From contig JABFSN010000078.1 in the NCBI GenBank assembly GCA_013140575.1, forward strand, positions 1 to 46,679: a stretch of 46,679 nucleotides of DNA. The letters run 5' to 3'. Both the position numbers and the translations under genes were made by a program. The stretch is from Phycisphaerales bacterium. Its GTDB lineage: Bacteria; Planctomycetota; Phycisphaerae; UBA1845. Positions 42,320 through 46,679 of the stretch are shown in pieces. How positions within the stretch are numbered: the stretch's first letter is position 1; the number at the start of each line of letters is the position of its first letter. The notes under the pieces are model-generated. The model was not told the origin of the DNA, made no database searches, and saw only the letters and a program-made list of their open reading frames with translations.

Positions 42320-43399
42320 TTAGTGAACGTTCAGGACGATGATGTTGCGACCACGGCGCACCCAACGACCCGCCGCGGAATGCGGACGTCGAACACCGGG
42401 GCGTCGAGGCGCGCGGCCCGGTCCGGTCGGGTAACCGCGGCCGGCCGGCGACGGCTGGAACGGGAAGGCTGGAGGCGGGGCGTTGATGCCCGCGGTCACA
42501 CCCGTGGTGGCCTGACCGCCCAACTGCCCGCCGAGATCGACGTTCCAACCACCGGGGGACCGAACATGCAGACCGCCCGCGGCGCCGCCCATCGCCTGGC
42601 TGCCGGCGGAACCACTTCCCGAGAAACCGCCGAGGACGGCGCTGGCGACACTCGGAAGCAGGCGCCCGGCGATCGAGCCGATGGTGGACAGAATTTCTTC
42701 CTGGGCAAACACCTCGCCCTCGGGTAGTTCGTTGAGCTCACGGGCGGAGTCGATGCCCATCCGAATAATGCGGCGGGCGACGTCGAACTCCTGGTCCTCC
42801 TGGGACAGGCCGGCGGTTTCGCCCAACGCTCCGGCGGCCGCGCCGCCCAGCGCGGTGCCCAAAGCGCCTCCGATGACCGTACCTGCGCCGGGAATCACGC
42901 TGCCGACCACACCTCCAAGTGCTCCTCCCAGCGTGGGGAGGGCGGTCTTTGCCACCTTTTTGAGCACCCCGCCGAGCGTTCTGCCGAGCCCGGATCGGGC
43001 GAAGCGCCGAAAGCCGCGGCCCGCGCGACGAAGAAATCGACCCAAAAACTGGTCGAGTTCTTGCTCGGTACCGACGCTCAGAAGTTCCGCTGCCAGATTG
43101 AACTCCTCTTCCGGGTTTACCTCGCCGGTGTAGGGGTTGATAAGCTCCCCGACGCCAACCGACGCCATCTCGCCGAAGGCCGCTGCTTCGCCAAAGGGCT
43201 GGGTTTCGCCCTCGGCCGCGGTCTCGCCGTAGAGGCCCGCTTCGCCGTAGAGTCCGACTTCGCCGTAGGGACCTGCTTCGCCGTACGGTCCGGTCTCGAC
43301 CTGGCCGTAGCCTCCCTCGAACTGCGGGGCGGCTTCGTAGAATTCAGGGGACATTGGTCCGGCCTCCATGAATTGTTGTGTGCGGTCGGTTTGGTGCAT
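42320..43399 (-). CDS. Gly-rich hydrophobic protein of unknown function with basic tail
   Basis: The 359-aa product begins MHQTDRTQQFMEAGPMSPEF (ATG at 43399 after AAGGAG). The first 80 residues contain tandem YGE units (PYGEAGPYGEVGLYGEAGLY). Next is EFNLAAELLSVGTEQELDQFLGRFLRRAGRGFRRF, then a Gly/Ala-rich segment with GxxxG patterns (TLGGALGGVVGSVIPGAGTVIGG), then LSQEDQEFDVARRIIRMGIDSA, and a Pro-rich tail ending GRWVRRGRNIIVLNVH. I recall proteins with this AELLSVxxExELxxFLGxLxRR...GGALGG...EFDVARR...GRWxRRGRxIxxL layout in many bacteria, none characterised. It is the first gene of the four-gene cluster. The GxxxG stretch could be a membrane insertion or assembly segment. Confidence 0.75.
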   Translation of the reverse strand: MHQTDRTQQFMEAGPMSPEFYEAAPQFEGGYGQVETGPYGEAGPYGEVGLYGEAGLYGETAAEGETQPFGEAAAFGEMASVGVGELINPYTGEVNPEEEFNLAAELLSVGTEQELDQFLGRFLRRAGRGFRRFARSGLGRTLGGVLKKVAKTALPTLGGALGGVVGSVIPGAGTVIGGALGTALGGAAAGALGETAGLSQEDQEFDVARRIIRMGIDSARELNELPEGEVFAQEEILSTIGSIAGRLLPSVASAVLGGFSGSGSAGSQAMGGAAGGLHVRSPGGWNVDLGGQLGGQATTGVTAGINAPPPAFPFQPSPAGRGYPTGPGRAPRRPGVRRPHSAAGRWVRRGRNIIVLNVH

Positions 43400-43724
43400 G
43401 ACGAACTCCTTTGGGTATTGTGAGTGCGAGACAGTCAACGCTGGACTGATAAGCAAGCCGCGTGCCAGGCGTTACCGGCGTTGGCTGGCACAAACCAAGG
43501 GCGGGGGGCGCAGTGTATTGCGCAATTCGACGCCGGAGCCCGAAGCGATGTTCGTAGATCATGGACGCCGCGCGGGTGCGGGAGTCGGGACCCAGCATGT
43601 CGGGGAGTCGGTGATTGGGTGAGAACGACTCAACTCCGTCGGAGTTTGACGCTCAACGCGCTGCCCGACGGATGAGCCCGTTGCCCATTCGTCCAATCGA
43701 CTGGGGAACCAAGCGTTGTTCTGA

Positions 43725-44002
43725 CTGCGGTTCGACGCGGCCGACGATATCGCCGGCGACGCGGCCGACGCGCTGCTCCCCGACGTGCCCGATCGCCACT
43801 TCCGCACCGATCTGCCGGGAGTGTTTCCTTCTCGGGCCCGGTTCTACTCGCCGCACCTGGCCGATTCCTGACGCCGGACCCCGACGAATCCGCCCTCCCC
43901 GCGGCCACCGCCCTGGCGCTCAACGCCGCGAACGTGGGGGTGCTGCTGACCGCGTTCGACGCCCCCACTCCGAACCGGCTTTGGCCGTCTCATTCGGAGT
44001 AG
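43725..44002 (+). pseudogene. Possible decayed coding remnant
   Basis: Two adjacent frames read like protein: LRFDAADDIAGDAADALLPD...RARFYSPHLADS to a stop, then shifted by one base TPDPDESALPAATALALNAANVGVLLTAFDAP to a stop at 44000. One base change in length would join them. I cannot name the family. It lies within 43400-44229, where no intact gene is supported. Confidence 0.25.
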
Positions 44003-44229
44003 GGAACGCTACGCGAAACGGGTGTCTCTCCCCGGCGCGAGACATTTTGTTCGAGGAGGGTGGCGTTCCCTCTAGTTCCACCGCCCTAAAGCCCAGATTC
44101 TACGATGGGTCTCGGCTGCGTACCAGACTGGATGCGTCAGGCTCAAAGCCCTGCCGGCCAGGCCAATCACCCGCAAGGCGGTCAGCGGGATGCTGCGGCG
44201 CTTGCGGTGGCGCCGTGGAGAGGCGGTGC

Positions 44230-44547
44230 TCAGACGCCGGTACCTGGAACGACCGAGACCCGGGCCATGAACAGCCGCATGGCCTCGCGGCGCTCGTCCG
44301 GCGTCAGGCCCGCGGCATCGAGCAGGTGGTTCCAGTTGTTCCGCAGGTCAGTAAGGCTCTGCACGCCGGAGAAACCCACGCCTCCGGCCTTGCGGACGTA
44401 CACGAGGTCCTCGGATTCGCTCACGGTGATTTCGGCGATGGCCGGGTCGGTCAACGTCTCGCCAAGCACATAGCCCACGATGGCCGCCATGAACGGCGAC
44501 ATCTCGGTGAAGCGGTCGGGATGGAGCTTCTGGGCCAGCGTGGTCAT
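44230..44547 (-). CDS. Small conserved hypothetical protein, 105 aa
   Basis: It begins MTTLAQKLHPDRFTEMSPFMAAIVGYVLGETLTDPAIAEI and continues TVSESEDLVYVRKAGGVGFSGVQSLTDLRNNWNHLLDAAGLTPDERREAMRLFMARV. The pattern of a helix with MAAIVGYVLGExxTDPAIAEI, a short sheet, and a LTxxExxxAxxLxxxRV end is one I recall from small planctomycete proteins on mobile or plasmid-like DNA. No ribosome binding site is obvious. It stands alone upstream of decayed sequence. The function is unknown. Confidence 0.65.
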   Translation of the reverse strand: MTTLAQKLHPDRFTEMSPFMAAIVGYVLGETLTDPAIAEITVSESEDLVYVRKAGGVGFSGVQSLTDLRNNWNHLLDAAGLTPDERREAMRLFMARVSVVPGTGV

Positions 44548-44702
44548 GGCAGAGTCTCGAATCAGCTTCGTCGTTATAGCGGCTAATCAGTAGCTGGCAA
44601 AGAATGCGGCCGATTCCTCCGGGTTGTGGCCGCGGCGGTCGTGGAGCTTCGTCGTGGATGGCTCGCGGTATGGCCGATTCTTATCATTCAACTCAGGTCT
44701 CG

Positions 44703-46556
44703 CTAACCAGCTTTTGCTTCGACTAATCGCAGCGGGGCGGGATCAGCCTTTATGTCGTGCGATTCGATGCACGGCCCCCGGCGGCTCCAGCCATCCAGTT
44801 CAACCATCAGAGTTCTCTGAGATGACGAAGAGGGCCTGAGCTTTCTTGCGAGAAGACTCCCGAATCGAGCGTCGTGAGTGGATACGAGCATCTGTCGCCT
44901 ATCCTTCGCACGGCGCAGCAGGTCGATAACGCCCAACAGGTTGATGTCGTCAAGGCTTTGGAGCGGATCGTCCAGCATCGCCGCGCTAAGCGGCGGGCTC
45001 GCGATGCCCAGGTTGAGCGAGAGAAAAACCGCCACCGCGAGCGCATTGACCTGGGAGCTCGAAAGCACTGCGGCCGGGTGCTCACAATCTTTGCTCTCGA
45101 TCGGGTCCGTGACGACCGTTGACAGATGCCCCTTGCCTCGGGCTATCCGAGACAGAAACGTCACGATTCGAAAAGCGGGGTGAGGGTCAATCCTCGCGTA
45201 GATGCTTTGGAGGAGCGGGCTGATCTCGCCGAGCCGCTGTTCAACAACCAGCGAAGAGGTTTCACGGAGCGCCTCAATTACGGTTTGCGCCCGCTCGCCG
45301 GTCTTGTTCCGAGCCGTTATGGCTAAATCGCGCTCCGAGAGGTCTCGTTTGAGCTTGTCGGCTTCGGCCTTGAGCTCGGCTACAGTCGCGGACGCCGAAG
45401 CCTGCGCAAGCCGAAGTGCCAGCGATTCGCCCGTTTTCTGAAGCTGCACAAGCGCGTTAAACGCTTCGTCCGCAGCCGCGATGGCGATTGCGATGCGCGC
45501 TTCGGAATTCTCATTGCCGGTGCCCGGCAAGTCCAGCTCGGCCATTCTCTTCGTAACTGAGTCGCGCACGGCTTGAATGCTTGCTATCTGCTGCTCCGCG
45601 GATCGAAGCGCAAGCTCGCAATCTGCCAGGCTTTTCTCCCGCGCGGAGAGCGAAGCCAGAAGACTGGCGAGTGCCTCCGGCTGCGTATTAGACGCGGCTT
45701 GACCAGAACTGGCCTTGGCCAGAGCCTCAAGCCGTTGTTGTGTCGCCGCCATGTCATAGCGCTGAGCGCAAACGGGGCAATGATCGCCTAGCTGTTGAAG
45801 CGCCATGATGGCCAGCGCCCTCAGCTGCTCGGTCTTCTCCTGGAGCGCCGCTTGCTGTTGTCGCATTTCGGCCAGCCGGTTTTGCTCAGCCGTAACGAGC
45901 TGCTGGGCGCCGTCCACGTTTTTCTTCGATTCGTCCCGAGCCTTGCGAAGCATCACTAAATCGGGAGGTTGCGTGACCGATCCCGATGAAAACTCGGCGG
46001 CTAATCCTCTTAACGCGGTTAGTCTTCGCTCGGTCGAGCGACGGAGCGCGTCAAGCTCCTTGATGGCGCCGTCGATGGCAAGGGAAGCCTCTCTTGCCTC
46101 CGGTGCCGTCCTTTGAGTCTTAAGATTCTGCTCTCCGAGCCCTGACCACCATGCGTCCCATTCGACAGCAGTAATCGTTCCAATCGACTGGGCTGCTTGG
46201 GCTTGAAGCGCGGATAACCGCGCCTCGATGAGTGCCAACCGGTCTCGCAAAGTACGCGCTTCGTCCACGTGCTGATTGGTCGTAGTCGTCCATCCCTTCT
46301 TCTGGCGCTCCAAACTCGCTTGGAGTTCCGTAACCCGGCCGGCTCCGACGAGCTCACTCACTGCGGAGAACCGATCTTGATCCGAAGCAGCCTCGACGAA
46401 CTGGCGGATTAGGTCTTGTTGTAGATAGACACTCCGGGTCAGCACGGTGGCAAGAGCCTCTGCGGGGTCAGACGCATTCGCGGCGTCCGGCCACAAGAGT
46501 TCAAGGATCTTGCCTTCGGCTGCAGGGCCCTGGCTTTGGCCCGCCGAATCCTCTAA
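44703..46556 (-). pseudogene. Rad50/SbcC-like ATPase, 5' end cut by IS insertion
   Basis: The frame is open for 617 codons from the IS junction (46556) to the stop at 44703. It carries a long coiled coil (QKKGWTTTTNQHVDEARTLRDRL, LDALRRSTERRLTALRGLAAEF), a zinc-hook-like CPVC (LGDHCPVCAQRYDMA), and the C-terminal ABC half: signature LSSSQVNALAVAVFLSLNLG, Walker B AAMLDDPLQSLDD and the H-loop LVSTHDARF. The Walker A half, normally at the N-terminus, is missing. The IS end begins exactly at 46557, so the gene was disrupted there. Relatives act in DNA end processing and in several anti-phage systems. Loss of the ATP-binding N-terminus should abolish function unless it lies beyond the IS. Confidence 0.75.
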
Positions 46557-46679
46557 GGGCCTATCCCAAAAACAGTTTCGACGCCTGAAAGGTAATGCAG
46601 GCCAGGGTCATATGCAGCAAGCCCAGATAATTCTCCGGTTTCTTCTCCCAGCGAATCAGAATGCGTCGAAATCGGTTCA
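46557..46679 (-). mobile_element. IS5-like insertion sequence, right part
   Basis: The end GGGCCTATCCCAAAA, next to TAA (46554-46556), resembles IS5-family terminal repeats and a TNA target. The window ends inside the element, so the other end and the target duplication cannot be checked. Confidence 0.65.
46561..46679 (-). CDS. IS5-like transposase, C-terminal part (partial at window edge)
   Basis: On the minus strand the last codons read NRFRRILIRWEKKPENYLGL then LHMTLACITFQASKLFLG and stop at 46561. The pattern RRxRRILIRWEKKxENYLxLLHxACxxI is typical of the C-terminus of IS5-family DDE transposases. The catalytic DDE residues lie beyond the window. Confidence 0.8.
   Translation of the reverse strand, partial: NRFRRILIRWEKKPENYLGLLHMTLACITFQASKLFLG

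Overview
The window is GC-rich bacterial DNA, most likely from a planctomycete of the Phycisphaerae type. I infer this from a secreted Cys-rich protein with Asp-rich calcium-type repeats and a dockerin-like tail, dispersed GGTGGCAC...GTGCCACC hairpins, and a small-protein/DUF2924/serine-recombinase operon that I associate with planctomycetes. This assignment comes from recall of protein families, not from a search.

Layout. 1-10.7 kb looks like ordinary chromosome: a thioredoxin-fold protein cut by the window edge, an overlapping small-protein/nucleotidyltransferase pair, a CorA-type transporter, the Cys-rich secreted protein, a eukaryote-like adenylosuccinate lyase, a PKD-like/cyclophilin lipoprotein, and prfB (release factor 2) with its programmed frameshift. 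A tRNA-Asn(GTT) at 10.9 kb marks the start of an accessory region. Right after it lies a lower-GC three-gene cassette (11.4-14.9 kb): a NadR/AAA_28-like NTPase, a radical SAM protein with a C-terminal Cys cluster, and a large AAA+ ATPase with an unrecognised helical N-terminal half. I could not match it to a described system and regard it as the best candidate for something new. Next come two copies of a candidate structured leader, the four-gene serine recombinase operon (15.6-18.5 kb) and an overlapping pair of uncharacterised genes (18.7-21.1 kb).

21.2-32.9 kb is a phage-like module: a sigma-like regulator, a primase/helicase followed by an iteron-like repeat cluster, ParB-TOPRIM and ParB-methyltransferase fusions, a HARE-HTH protein, an HNH endonuclease, small and large terminase subunits, and a broken tyrosine integrase carrying a 64-nt palindromic insertion. 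No portal, capsid or tail gene is present, so this is a phage satellite or a decayed prophage.

33-37.7 kb holds a putative PD-(D/E)XK nuclease-like protein, a small planctomycete-type protein, a sigma54-type activator with a degenerate receiver domain, and an amidohydrolase. 38-43.4 kb is a four-gene minus-strand cluster of probable envelope or secreted proteins: a Cys- and RPVYGR-repeat protein, a 547-aa protein of unknown function, an HEVGH metallopeptidase candidate and a Gly-rich, hydrophobic protein. The right end (43.4-46.7 kb) is decayed sequence, a small conserved protein, and a Rad50/SbcC-like ATPase gene cut at its 5' end by an IS5-like insertion sequence that runs off the window.
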